A stretch of DNA of 33,836 bases from JBCDIQ01 sp039024295 (GCA_039024295.1 JBCDIQ010000011.1:1-33836); one strand, 5' to 3'. Counted from the first letter of the stretch, positions 16,358-25,454 are shown. The notes: generated by a model not told the origin, from the letters alone. Made by a program: numbers and translations.

Positions 16358-17998
16358 TTAAAAGGTGCTTGAGAGCGACAAGGTAAATCCATTGGAGGCC
16401 GGAACAAATCGGCAGATACCCCCTACACACAAGAGCCCAGCACGCTGACGACCATATCCAAATTGAATACGGTTGCCTCCATTCACATAAGCAAAGGACC
16501 CGTTGTAATAGTGGGCTTGTCTTGCCTCATCTGGATTACCATAATTGTACTCATCAAAAACTGTAAAGAACCAATGGGGCGAAATGGAATATTCTGCCAG
16601 TGCCATCGCCCATGAACCAAGGTTTTCTTTGGTGTACATGTGCTGCAATTCACAGCGCAGGTTATGGCCTCTTTTGATTTTGTAGGAACCTTCTAATACG
16701 CCAACGTGTACACGTACGTCAGGTTGCCCGATAAGACCTTCCACCACCTCTATGTTATATAATAAGTAAATATAAGTCAAGGTGGTTTTAAATCGTTTGT
16801 TCCATTTTTTACTGATCTGGATGTTGAAGTCCTCAAAGTAGCGCTTATCTCCTGCGCCAAGGGTGGAGGATTCATAGGTGAAAACGGAATCCACAAAAGA
16901 AGTATCAAGGCCGTTGACGCGAGAATAGTTGACACTTATCTGGGTGCCGTATTTACCACCCAGGGCTGTCTTTTTGGGAATGCGGTAAATAAAGTCAATT
17001 TGTCCCCCAATTTCTCCATTGGGCTGGGTTGCATATGGGTAAAGGGTCGGCAGTCGGTAGGTATGCTGAAGGGTGGTTGGCGGTAAGAAGTTCACCGTTA
17101 GTTCTTCAAATACAACTGAGCGTTCTGAACGAAAGTCCATGTTGTCAATTCGCTTGAAGGCTGCGGTGATCCCTAACCCTTTCTGAGAGTAAGTTCCCGT
17201 GAGGAAAATCCCATTGCCGTCATTGTACACAAAGTTGTTCCGGTTAAACGGGTCGTTAATTTTATACGCATACTCTCCCTGGAAGCTGAATTTTCCCCTG
17301 CTCAGGGCCATTCTTCCACCAAATGCTGTCACGTTCTCAGGAAGCTGGAGGGTTGTGCTCTCATCTTCCAAAAACCTGCTCATGGCACTTCCGCCGATTC
17401 TTAATCGGGTTTTGCTTTTCTCCATTCCGGGAATAAGCTGGTTGAAGTCAGCTTCGAGGTCGCCTCCACGAAGGATGCCCTTGCTGCGCTCAAAAAATTT
17501 CCGTTGAGTTCCTACCAGGCCCTTCAATTGTAACCCTGGCACAGGCGCGAGTCGGACATGAACCCCATCTACAGAATTATCAATTCCCAGAAACCATTCC
17601 TGGTAAGATCGAAACACCATTCCAGAGCCAAATTGGTCGTAAATATTGCCTACGGTGATGTCTAGCTGATCGCTCGAATACTTTGCGAAACGGTAAGGGA
17701 TGCCTTGTCCCCGATATTCGGGGCGAAATCCTAAAAGTTCGTTGAGGTATGCTTCGTATCGAACACCTGCAGAAAATTTTCCCTGTTGGAAGGTAAGTTG
17801 TAGGAAGGTGTTGGAGCGAAGGTTTTCATCTACTGCCTGGGCTTGAATTACTTCGTCTTCAAAATAGTACTGGGCATCCGACTGGAAACTCCCATGTACG
17901 CTGGATTCCCCAATTTTCAATCCTTGCTGGGCAAATAGGGAGTGCAGTAAGGCCCAACTGAAAACTGTTAGCCAGGCAAATCGTATAGCTGAAGTCAT
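16358..17998 (-). CDS. DUF6029-type outer-membrane beta-barrel protein
   Basis: This 546-residue protein starts at the ATG at 17998 (MTSAIRFAWL), giving a signal peptide ending LFAQ at about 24; an 11-residue longer frame is less likely. The sequence is a run of amphipathic strands with aromatic girdles (FSAGVRYEAYLNELLG, LDITVGNIYDQFGSGMVF, FKTTLTYIYLLYNIEV, HWFFTVFDEYNYG), and it ends in Phe (SLSSTF), as outer-membrane barrels do. DUF6029 is my family call from memory of such proteins. Near the end is a paired-cysteine motif, Cys524-VGGI-Cys529, in GLLCVGGICRFVPASNGF. These are the only two cysteines I noticed in the protein. The downstream Omp28 lipoprotein carries a CGNC motif. The substrate or role is unknown. 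Confidence 0.8.
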   Translation of the reverse strand: MTSAIRFAWLTVFSWALLHSLFAQQGLKIGESSVHGSFQSDAQYYFEDEVIQAQAVDENLRSNTFLQLTFQQGKFSAGVRYEAYLNELLGFRPEYRGQGIPYRFAKYSSDQLDITVGNIYDQFGSGMVFRSYQEWFLGIDNSVDGVHVRLAPVPGLQLKGLVGTQRKFFERSKGILRGGDLEADFNQLIPGMEKSKTRLRIGGSAMSRFLEDESTTLQLPENVTAFGGRMALSRGKFSFQGEYAYKINDPFNRNNFVYNDGNGIFLTGTYSQKGLGITAAFKRIDNMDFRSERSVVFEELTVNFLPPTTLQHTYRLPTLYPYATQPNGEIGGQIDFIYRIPKKTALGGKYGTQISVNYSRVNGLDTSFVDSVFTYESSTLGAGDKRYFEDFNIQISKKWNKRFKTTLTYIYLLYNIEVVEGLIGQPDVRVHVGVLEGSYKIKRGHNLRCELQHMYTKENLGSWAMALAEYSISPHWFFTVFDEYNYGNPDEARQAHYYNGSFAYVNGGNRIQFGYGRQRAGLLCVGGICRFVPASNGFTLSLSSTF

Positions 17999-18140
17999 AT
18001 ATGTGCTTTTCTCAATTCGTAAACTTAACAATTATTGCACAAAGAATCCGTACCAAAAGTCTCCTCATAAACAGCTGAGTTGAATTTGCTACACCTAGGA
18101 TGTAGGTTGCACGTCTGATTAGAAACTAATTGCCCTGCTC

Positions 18141-19313
18141 ATGAAACCTGCTGAACTTACGCTTCCTATTCCCTATGGCAGACAGCACATCACAGACGCA
18201 GATATTTCTGCTGTGGTCAGCACCCTGAAGTCTGATTACCTTACCCAAGGACCAAAGCTTGCCCAATTTGAAGAAGCATTTGCCAATTATGTGGGGGCCA
18301 CATACGCCGTCGGCTGTGCCAATGGAACTGCGGCCTTGCACCTCTGTACCTTAGCATTAGGGGTTCCGGAAGGGAAAAAAGTCATCGGGACTCCCTTGAC
18401 GTTCGCGGCTTCTCTGAATTGTGTCCGGTATGTAAGGGGAGAAGTGGATTTTGTGGACATTGACCCGGATACTTTCTTAATAGACTTAAACCAGGTAGAG
18501 GATAAACTCCGAAAAGAGCCCAACGCATATGCAGGGATAATCCCTGTGGATTTTGCCGGATACCCGGTGGACCTTTCATCCTTGCGTACCCTTGCTGACC
18601 GTTATGGATGCTGGATCGTGGAAGACAGTTGCCATGCTCCTGGGGGATATCAGGAAACGCCATCCGGTTCCCAAAGCCGTTGCGGCAGTGGCGAATTTGC
18701 TGATCTGGCCATTTTCTCTTTTCACCCGGTCAAGCACATCGCCGCTGGGGAGGGAGGAATGGTGACCACCCAGGATAAAGATTTATATGAAAAACTGAAG
18801 CTATTCCGTACCCACGGCATCACCAAACGCCCAGACCTGTTGCAGGAAAATCATGGGGGATGGTATTACGAAATGCACGAGTTGGGGTATAATTACCGAT
18901 TAAGTGAATTACAGGCGGCTTTGGGGGGTTCTCAGCTTGAAAAAGCTAATGATCGCCTCGCACGACGACGTGAGTTGGCAGGAATTTATGATAAAGCCTT
19001 TCAGGATACGCCCATCAAAGCTGCTCCACGTCCGTCTCATCAGGGCCACGCATATCATTTATATGTGGTTCAGGCTCCCAGGAGGAAAGAATTGTATGAC
19101 TACCTGCGAACCCAACACATTTTCACCCAGGTACATTACATTCCTGTTCATTTACTTCCGTACTACCAGAAGCTGGGGTGGAAAAAAGGAGATTTCCCTT
19201 ATGCCGAAGCCTATTACGACCAATGTCTGAGCCTGCCCCTTTATCCCTCCCTTTCAGAGGTGCAACAGCAATACGTGATTGAGCAGGTAAAGGGGTTCTT
19301 TCAGGATTTCTAA
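18141..19313 (+). CDS. pseC: UDP-4-amino-4,6-dideoxy-N-acetyl-beta-L-altrosamine transaminase-like protein (PseC)
   Basis: This 390-residue PLP enzyme of the DegT/DnrJ/EryC1 sugar aminotransferase group matches PseC along its length. The N-terminus is LPIPYGRQHITDADI followed by DYLTQGPKLAQFEEAF. The PLP region is GTPLTFAASLNCVRY, then VEDSCHAPGG, and the Schiff-base Lys198 lies in FSFHPVKHIAAGEGG. WYYEMHELGYNYRLSELQAALG and the C-terminal VHYIPVHLLPYYQK are also typical. PseC makes the 4-amino sugar in pseudaminic acid synthesis. None of the partner genes (pseB, pseF, pseG, pseH, pseI) is in the window, so the exact sugar is open. It is convergent with a GNAT gene, with three bases between the two stops. 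Confidence 0.85.
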   Translation: MKPAELTLPIPYGRQHITDADISAVVSTLKSDYLTQGPKLAQFEEAFANYVGATYAVGCANGTAALHLCTLALGVPEGKKVIGTPLTFAASLNCVRYVRGEVDFVDIDPDTFLIDLNQVEDKLRKEPNAYAGIIPVDFAGYPVDLSSLRTLADRYGCWIVEDSCHAPGGYQETPSGSQSRCGSGEFADLAIFSFHPVKHIAAGEGGMVTTQDKDLYEKLKLFRTHGITKRPDLLQENHGGWYYEMHELGYNYRLSELQAALGGSQLEKANDRLARRRELAGIYDKAFQDTPIKAAPRPSHQGHAYHLYVVQAPRRKELYDYLRTQHIFTQVHYIPVHLLPYYQKLGWKKGDFPYAEAYYDQCLSLPLYPSLSEVQQQYVIEQVKGFFQDF

Positions 19314-19316
19314 TCT

Positions 19317-19793
19317 TCATGTATCCAATCGATAAATTAATTCCTTGATCTCTTTCCCCCGAGCATTGGCAAAAAAGTAATTTGTCCCTATTGCCTTAAA
19401 CCCTACCTTCTCCAATACCCGTTGGGAGCCATAATTGTCAAAGGCGACCCTTCCATACAAAGGACGCATAGGTTCTAATGTGAGAAATTGCTCCACTGCC
19501 TGAGAGGTGATCCCCTTATTCCAATAGCTGCTGTTTATCGCATAGGTAATTTCAGCCTCGCCATCCATTTCAAATTTTACCAAACAACCGATTACTTCCT
19601 GGTTGAAAAGGATGGTTTGCATGTGTACCGTCTCATCCTCCATCAACCTGAACCACTTGGCCATGTAAGCTGCTTCATCGTGTGGATTTTCGGGCGTGAA
19701 AGCTGCCATGTAGTTTGCCACTTCATCCGTTTGGTTGAGAAAAAAGATTCTAAGGTCAGCTTCAACTGATTTTCTGAGGGTAATCTCATGCAT
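19317..19793 (-). CDS. GNAT-family N-acetyltransferase (RimJ/RimL-like)
   Basis: The protein is 158 residues from the ATG at 19793 (MHEITLRKSVEADL). An upstream ATG at 19838 would overlap the preceding gene and add an atypical tail. The fold runs strand-helix (ITLRKSVEADLRIFFLNQTDE), then the beta strands QTILFNQEVIGCLVKFEMDGEAEITYAINSSY. A degenerate acetyl-CoA loop WNKGITSQAVEQFL comes next, and finally VAFDNYGSQRVLEKVGFKAIG, the most typical GNAT RimL signature. The acceptor is unknown. It is the last gene of the mutA-mutB transcription unit, 34 bases behind a secreted-protein gene. Despite being next to pseC it is on the opposite strand and does not look specifically like PseH. Confidence 0.82.
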   Translation of the reverse strand: MHEITLRKSVEADLRIFFLNQTDEVANYMAAFTPENPHDEAAYMAKWFRLMEDETVHMQTILFNQEVIGCLVKFEMDGEAEITYAINSSYWNKGITSQAVEQFLTLEPMRPLYGRVAFDNYGSQRVLEKVGFKAIGTNYFFANARGKEIKELIYRLDT

Positions 19794-19827
19794 GACGCCA
19801 TAAATGTAAAGGGATGAATTTCTGAGC

Positions 19828-20502
19828 TTAAAATCCATGTCCCACGCTTTTCAACCTTAAATTGAACTGTCCATCAAATATGAGGATGGCGATGTAGCCT
19901 CCTGCTCCATCACCGTTGAGCATGGAAAGGATGAGCTCGTCACGTTCCGTCAAATACGCATTAATATAACATGATTTTTGGCCTTCTATTTCATGACAAA
20001 TGGTTCCCGGTTCATATAAGTCTGCGAAAATGTGGGGTGAAACCAAGGTAGAATCAGCTCCATGTCTTAAGATAATCCCTGAAATTTCTATTCTGGGAAT
20101 GCCACCGTCAACTCCCCAAGGGTTCTTTCCATCGATGCTTTCCAAATATGGCATGTATCCATTCTCAGTGGAAAAACGGAGTTTATGGGCAGCCGAATCA
20201 AAATTCGCGGCCAGGATTTCGACCTCATGTTTTCCCTGGAATAGGATCAGTTTTTCCTCGTTGGTAAACTTGACCTGGAATGGGGGATAATTGAACCTCG
20301 TAAAAAGATAGAAGTCAGGGTCATTGGCCAAATAATCAAACGAAAAAGTAGTATCGTACTCAGCTTCAGTCTGTTCATCGTAGAGCGTGACATGGTAGGA
20401 GTGCTCACTGATCTCCTGGCAATAGGCAAAAGAAGGGAGTAAAATGCCAGAGGCAAGTAAGAGCAACGTCCAGGTCAAGCTCCAGCTAAAAGGATGATCC
20501 AT
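19828..20502 (-). CDS. Exported protein of unknown function
   Basis: This 224-residue protein has a long signal sequence (WTLLLLASGILLPSFAYCQE); cleavage before Gln or an atypical lipoprotein Cys are both possible. The mature part is beta-rich, with acidic strands (YHVTLYDEQTEAEYDTTFSFDYL) and two cysteines about 12 residues apart (TICHEIEGQKSCYINAYL). It closes with LNGDGAGGYIAILIFDG, a pattern I associate with small secreted Bacteroidota proteins of unknown role. It sits 85 bases behind mutB on the same strand and 34 bases before the GNAT gene. No function is proposed. Confidence 0.65.
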   Translation of the reverse strand: MDHPFSWSLTWTLLLLASGILLPSFAYCQEISEHSYHVTLYDEQTEAEYDTTFSFDYLANDPDFYLFTRFNYPPFQVKFTNEEKLILFQGKHEVEILAANFDSAAHKLRFSTENGYMPYLESIDGKNPWGVDGGIPRIEISGIILRHGADSTLVSPHIFADLYEPGTICHEIEGQKSCYINAYLTERDELILSMLNGDGAGGYIAILIFDGQFNLRLKSVGHGF

Positions 20503-20587
20503 AACGTAATGCAGTTTCTATCAGCAATCTTCCCAAAAGACTAGCTCTCAATATTTCCTTGGTAATCAACGCAGGTAAAAAACTCCC

Positions 20588-22717
20588 CTACTCTTCCATC
20601 AGTCGCTCCAGGATTTCTGTTGCCGCTTTTGGAATGACCGTGCCTGGACCAAAAATACCCACCACGCCGGCATCATATAAAAACTGATAGTCCTGTTGGG
20701 GGATCACACCGCCTGCTACCACCAGGATGTCCGCACGTCCTAGCTTGGCCAGTTCACCGATCAGCTGAGGGACCAGGGTTTTATGGCCAGCTGCGAGGCT
20801 GGACACCCCCACGATGTGAACATCGTTCTCCGCCGCCTGACGGGCAACCTCCTCGGGAACCTGAAACAGAGGACCGATGTCGACATCAAACCCCAGGTCT
20901 GCAAACGAGGTGGCAATTACTTTTGCGCCCCGGTCATGGCCGTCCTGACCCATTTTGGCAATCATGATACGTGGACGGCGGCCTTCCAGCTCAGCAAACT
21001 CATCGGCCAGGGCCGTGGCCTTTTTGAAGGTATCATCAGTCATAACTTCCTGGGCGTATACACCTGCTACGGATCGGATCACAGGTTGGTAGCGGCCAAA
21101 TTTTACTTCAAGGGCATCTGAAATTTCTCCCAGACTTGCCCGAAGGCGAGCAGCTTTTACTGCCAGGTCCAGCAGGTTTCCAGAGCCCGTTTCTGCACAG
21201 GTAGTGAGTGCTTTCAAGCTTGCTTGCACCGCTGCCTCATCACGGTTTGCTCGTACATTGTTGAGCCGCGTAACCTGAGAATTACGTACTGCGTCATTAT
21301 CCACTTCCAGGATATCAAAAGGCGTGTTGTCATCAGACTGGAACCTGTTTACCCCAACAATGACATCCTTACCTGCATCAATTCGTGCCTGCTTACGAGT
21401 CGCAGCTTCTTCAATGCGCATTTTAGGAATGCCCTCCTCTATGGCTTGGGCCATTCCTCCATATGATTCCACTTCTTCGATCAGCGTCCAGGCGCGTTCT
21501 GCAAGCTCATGGGTGAGTCGTTCCACGTAAAAGCTGCCTGCCCAGGGGTCTACGGCCCTGGTTAGCTGTGTTTCCTCCTGTAGGTACAATTGGGTGTTTC
21601 GGGCAATTCTGGCTGAGAACTCCGTAGGAAGGGCTATGGCCTCATCAAAGGAATTGGTATGCAGCGATTGGGTATGTCCAAATGCAGCTGCCATTGCTTC
21701 AATACAGGTTCTTGCAACATTGTTAAACGGATCTTGCTCGGTAAGGCTCCAGCCAGAGGTTTGACAATGGGTCCGCAAGGACATCGACTTTGGATTTTTA
21801 GGATCAAACTGTTTTACCAGCTTGGCCCACAACATCCTACCTGCCCGCATTTTGGCAATTTCCATGAAGAAGTTCATCCCGATTGCCCAGAAAAACGAAA
21901 GGCGTGGGGCAAATTTATCTACGGGTAGCCCTGCCGCAATGCCCGTGCGAAGGTATTCAAGGCCATCTGCTAGGGTATAAGCAAGTTCCAGGTCTGCCGT
22001 AGCACCTGCTTCCTGCATGTGGTACCCACTGATCGAGATGGAATTGAACTTGGGCATATGCTGAGAGGTGTAGGCGAAAATGTCCCCTATGATGCGCATG
22101 CTCGGAACTGGTGGATAGATATAGGTGTTCCTCACCATAAATTCCTTCAGTATATCGTTCTGAATGGTTCCGCTCAGCAATTCCTGGGAAACGCCTTGTT
22201 CTTCGGCCGCCACAATGTAAAAGGCCATTACGGGTAGCACAGCTCCATTCATCGTCATCGACACCGACATCCTGTCAAGCGGGATTTTGTCAAACAAAAT
22301 CTTCATGTCTTCCACCGTGTCAATGGCGACTCCCGCTTTGCCCACATCTCCTTGTACCCGGGGGTGATCCGAATCGTAGCCCCGGTGGGTGGCCAGGTCA
22401 AAGGCAACAGAGAGTCCTTTCTGGCCGGCTGCCAGATTTTTTCGGTAAAAAGCATTGGATGCTTCCGCAGTGGAAAACCCTGCATATTGGCGAATGGTCC
22501 ACGGGCGGTTGGCGTACATGCTGGAATAGGGGCCCCGTAAGAAAGGAGGGAGGCCAGCGGCATATTCCAGGTGGGCAAGCCCATCCAGGTCGGCTGCGGT
22601 GTATAGTTCTTTTATGGCAATTTGTTCTGGCGTAACCCAGGTTGCCTGTGGGTCGGAAGTGGGAGTGCCATTTCCGCTCACTCGAAAGGGAATATCGGAG
22701 AAATCAGGTCGTTGCAT
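20588..22717 (-). CDS. mutB: Methylmalonyl-CoA mutase, large (catalytic) subunit
   Basis: This B12-dependent enzyme interconverts (R)-methylmalonyl-CoA and succinyl-CoA, linking propionate and odd-chain or branched substrates to the TCA cycle. It is 709 residues from the ATG at 22717, two bases after the mutA stop; a longer frame upstream overlaps mutA and is rejected. The substrate-binding barrel has NRPWTIRQYAGFSTAEASN, PSMRIIGDIFAYTS and ISISGYHMQEAGA, with the Tyr and Arg that mark methylmalonyl- rather than isobutyryl-CoA mutase. The C-terminal cobalamin domain has D592-G-H594-D-R-G, with His594 as cobalt ligand, then VSSLAAGHKTL and VVAGGVIP. It pairs with MutA as a heterodimer. Epimerase and MeaB genes are not in the window. 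Confidence 0.97.
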   Translation of the reverse strand: MQRPDFSDIPFRVSGNGTPTSDPQATWVTPEQIAIKELYTAADLDGLAHLEYAAGLPPFLRGPYSSMYANRPWTIRQYAGFSTAEASNAFYRKNLAAGQKGLSVAFDLATHRGYDSDHPRVQGDVGKAGVAIDTVEDMKILFDKIPLDRMSVSMTMNGAVLPVMAFYIVAAEEQGVSQELLSGTIQNDILKEFMVRNTYIYPPVPSMRIIGDIFAYTSQHMPKFNSISISGYHMQEAGATADLELAYTLADGLEYLRTGIAAGLPVDKFAPRLSFFWAIGMNFFMEIAKMRAGRMLWAKLVKQFDPKNPKSMSLRTHCQTSGWSLTEQDPFNNVARTCIEAMAAAFGHTQSLHTNSFDEAIALPTEFSARIARNTQLYLQEETQLTRAVDPWAGSFYVERLTHELAERAWTLIEEVESYGGMAQAIEEGIPKMRIEEAATRKQARIDAGKDVIVGVNRFQSDDNTPFDILEVDNDAVRNSQVTRLNNVRANRDEAAVQASLKALTTCAETGSGNLLDLAVKAARLRASLGEISDALEVKFGRYQPVIRSVAGVYAQEVMTDDTFKKATALADEFAELEGRRPRIMIAKMGQDGHDRGAKVIATSFADLGFDVDIGPLFQVPEEVARQAAENDVHIVGVSSLAAGHKTLVPQLIGELAKLGRADILVVAGGVIPQQDYQFLYDAGVVGIFGPGTVIPKAATEILERLMEE

Positions 22718-22719
22718 GG

Positions 22720-24438
22720 TCAGGCGGATTGGGTAAGTTGGGTCAAAAAGGAGAGGGCGTCCATTCCGGCATACAGGCAATCATCCATTCCATAGCCCTC
22801 CCAGCCTTCGGGCCGTCCTGCAAGTAACAGGGTTACCTCTTGTAATTGAGTATGCAGCTGATCGGCCAGCTGAGAAGCATATTCATCATAACTTGCATCG
22901 TCTGCACAAAGCACAACGATTGCCGCCTTGGTTTCAATTGCTTCTAACATGGCGGATCTTGGCGACCCCAATTGGGTGGTTTCTTTAGACATGATGCCTG
23001 CTGCGCCTAATAAATTTCGTGCAAAATTAGCCCGGGCACTGCGCATGGCAGGTTTGCCAAACATTAATAAGAATGCTTCCGGGCGTTGGGGAAGTTGGTC
23101 TACCTTGGCACGCAGTTGTTCAAAGGCGGCCATGCCGCGGCCATTGGGAACTTTTCCCTCCAGGTAGGTCTCTTGTGGGTCAGGATATTGATTTACCCCA
23201 ACAAAAACTTGCTTGCGGTGGTGAATGGCTTTTTCCTTGGCCTCACGTGATTCCCTTAGCCAATCTGCCAGGGTGCCATCCTGCTGACAGGTGAGGTAGC
23301 CTCCCTTTTGCTCTATTTCCTGGAATAATTTCCAGGCAGTTTCGGCCAGGTTATCCGTCAGGGATTCCAGGTAATAGGACCCTCCTGCTGGGTCCTGCAC
23401 ATGGCTTAAATAGGCTTCGTGCTTCAGAAGGTGTTGGATATTGCGCGCCAGTCGGGAAGAAAATGCATTTTCGGCCTGTTTCACCACATCAAATGCCCGA
23501 ACATTTACCGCATGTGCGCCTCCCAGGATTGCGGCCATGGCCTCGGTTGTGGTTCGAAGCAGGTTGTTATGCGCATCATACAAGGTTTTGTTCCAGCGGC
23601 TGGTGCTTGCAACGACAAAGGGAGAACGGGCTTCGTGTCCTTCTACTTCATATACTTCTGCCAATCGGGCAACCAACATTCGGAATGCCCGGAACTTGGC
23701 AATTTCTACCAGGAAATGACTGCCGATGGGAAAGTGAAAAGCCAGCTTTTCAAATACTCCTTCAGCTGAACCGTACGCCTGAATTTCTTCCACAGTTTTT
23801 GCCAGGGCAAATGCCAACTGATGCACAGCGGTTCCGCCAGCATCATCGACCCCTGTTACGGAAATTCCTGCAGTTCGGAAGTAGGGAGAAGATGGCAGGA
23901 TGTCAATCAGGGAGGCTGAGAGTTGGTCCTCTGGTCCAAAGAAGGTGCCTGTCAGTAGGTTCGCTTCCAGGGAATGTCGTTCCAGATACGAAGCCAGCGT
24001 GGGGACCCAATCCTGCGACCCGCTGAGGTGCAGCGCATGATAACGGGTATCTACTGCGCCGAGTACTTCGGCGAGTTGAGCAGGATTATGGGTTTCCGAC
24101 CAGTCGTAAAGTCGGAATGCGGCAATTTCTGCGTTCAGGGCCTCTGAAATACGCGCTTTCGCCTCTGCTGGCTGGTGAACAGAGATGTCCTGGACCATTT
24201 GCCAGCCTTGGTCAATTGCGTTGAAAAAATTTCCCCGACGATAGGGAAAAGCTCCAGGGGCTGAGTTGATTCCGCCAGCTGTCAGGTCCGTTTGCTCCTG
24301 GGTTAAAAAGGGAGGCATGGTAAAGCCCTCTGGAAGGTGCCAGTCGAGGCGGGAGAGGGGTTTACCTTTAAGGTCTGTCGTTATCTTCTCCTGCCATTCG
24401 GCTGGTGAAATGGGAGGAAATGCATCAAATAAGCTCAT
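22720..24438 (-). CDS. mutA: Methylmalonyl-CoA mutase, small (non-catalytic) subunit
   Basis: This 572-residue paralogue of MutB starts at the ATG at 24438 (MSLFDAFPPISPAEW). The frame reaches a TTG at 24468, but that lies inside the likely promoter. Barrel motifs are shared with MutB in weakened form (LARNIQHLLKHEAYLSHV, DPAGGSYYLESLTDNLAETAW). The C-terminal domain keeps the Rossmann outline but lacks the DxHxxG cobalt-binding motif, as is normal for the small subunit of heterodimeric enzymes. It therefore stabilises MutB rather than catalysing. Its stop and the mutB start are two bases apart, which suggests coupled translation. Confidence 0.93.
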   Translation of the reverse strand: MSLFDAFPPISPAEWQEKITTDLKGKPLSRLDWHLPEGFTMPPFLTQEQTDLTAGGINSAPGAFPYRRGNFFNAIDQGWQMVQDISVHQPAEAKARISEALNAEIAAFRLYDWSETHNPAQLAEVLGAVDTRYHALHLSGSQDWVPTLASYLERHSLEANLLTGTFFGPEDQLSASLIDILPSSPYFRTAGISVTGVDDAGGTAVHQLAFALAKTVEEIQAYGSAEGVFEKLAFHFPIGSHFLVEIAKFRAFRMLVARLAEVYEVEGHEARSPFVVASTSRWNKTLYDAHNNLLRTTTEAMAAILGGAHAVNVRAFDVVKQAENAFSSRLARNIQHLLKHEAYLSHVQDPAGGSYYLESLTDNLAETAWKLFQEIEQKGGYLTCQQDGTLADWLRESREAKEKAIHHRKQVFVGVNQYPDPQETYLEGKVPNGRGMAAFEQLRAKVDQLPQRPEAFLLMFGKPAMRSARANFARNLLGAAGIMSKETTQLGSPRSAMLEAIETKAAIVVLCADDASYDEYASQLADQLHTQLQEVTLLLAGRPEGWEGYGMDDCLYAGMDALSFLTQLTQSA

Positions 24439-24465
24439 AGAAAAAGCTTGTGGATTGTTTTCAGC

Positions 24466-24474
24466 CAAAATATA
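24466..24474 (-). promoter_or_regulatory. Candidate -7 element for the mutA-mutB operon
   Basis: On the minus strand this reads TATATTTTG, close to TAnnTTTG with one extra spacer base. It lies 27 bases upstream of the mutA ATG. Its position argues for the start at 24438 over the TTG at 24468. Confidence 0.4.
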
Positions 24475-24588
24475 AGGAAAAGTGGTGGACCGAAAGAACG
24501 AAAGTCATTTTGAACCCTTGGACTGTTTTCTTGTCAAACCCTCAAATCCTCCAACAAATTCAATCGCTTATTCGTCAATCCTAATGAA

Positions 24589-25410
24589 ATGGTACATGAC
24601 ATTCCTTTCCAGCAACACCGTATCCACTGTAAGGTGGAGGGGGCGGGAGAATCGGTAATTTTGCTCCACGGATGGCCCACCAATTCACGCCTCTGGCAGG
24701 CCCAGTTGGAATCTTTACAGTCCTCCTACAGAGTCATTACGCCCGACTGGCTGGGATTTGGGGAGTCAGATAAGCCGGAAGGATTTTCCTACACCTTGGC
24801 TCAGATGAAGAATATGCTGAACACCATTCTGAATCACTTGTTGGAACCAGAGGAACAGGTAACATTGGTGGCCCATGATATTGGAGGTCCACCGACGGTT
24901 TTATGGGCAAGTGAAAACCAGGACCGGGTAAAAAAACTGATTTTATTAAACACGGTAATCTATCCCTTTAAAACCCCTTTGGATGCCCTGAGCAGTTGGA
25001 TAATTGGCATTCCTGTGCTGAAGGATATATTTGTGAGCCAGTTCGGATTGAAAAATGTCCTGAACACCAATACAAAAAGTAAGGGGTTAAGCCAGTTCAT
25101 CGAGCGCATACTGGAAGTGTACAAAGGGGTACCCAACTCGGTCAGAATACATACCCTGGAAGAACCGCTACGGTCGGTTAGGCCAAAAGAAAAGTCTGTT
25201 CTTGCAGAAAAGTTTGCCCAACTAGCGGTACCTAAACATCTAATTATTGCAAAAGAGGATCCTCTCTTGTATGCCCACATGCAAAAGCTCAGGAAAGAGA
25301 ATCCACAAGTGCCTGCACATTACATTGAAAATTGCGGCCATTTCATTCCGATTGACCAGCCGGAAGTATTGAATAAGATTTTGTTGAGGCTGCTCCTGGA
25401 AAATTCATAA
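24589..25410 (+). CDS. Alpha/beta hydrolase with aspartate nucleophile (epoxide hydrolase/haloalkane dehalogenase-like)
   Basis: This is a 273-residue cytoplasmic hydrolase with no signal peptide. The oxyanion segment is LLHGWPTNSRLW, and the DWLGFGESDKP turn is typical of the epoxide hydrolase/haloalkane dehalogenase clan. The nucleophile elbow is V-A-H96-D97-I-G-G, with Asp in place of Ser, which implies hydrolysis through an ester to the enzyme. A C-terminal acid (IIAKEDPLL) and base His (ENCGHFIPIDQPE) complete the triad. The cap domain spans about residues 130-200 and lacks an obvious Tyr pair, so an epoxide hydrolase versus dehalogenase choice cannot be made. It is divergent from mutA. 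The next gene follows after 44 bases on the same strand. Confidence 0.82.
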   Translation: MVHDIPFQQHRIHCKVEGAGESVILLHGWPTNSRLWQAQLESLQSSYRVITPDWLGFGESDKPEGFSYTLAQMKNMLNTILNHLLEPEEQVTLVAHDIGGPPTVLWASENQDRVKKLILLNTVIYPFKTPLDALSSWIIGIPVLKDIFVSQFGLKNVLNTNTKSKGLSQFIERILEVYKGVPNSVRIHTLEEPLRSVRPKEKSVLAEKFAQLAVPKHLIIAKEDPLLYAHMQKLRKENPQVPAHYIENCGHFIPIDQPEVLNKILLRLLLENS

Positions 25411-25454
25411 GAATTCCCGTTTCCCTTAATTTTGATCAAACACCCACTGATACC

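Noticed and set aside
19317..19793. The GNAT gene as PseH, partner of the adjacent pseC
   Set aside because: It is on the opposite strand, belongs to the mut operon by spacing, and its motifs are general RimL-type.
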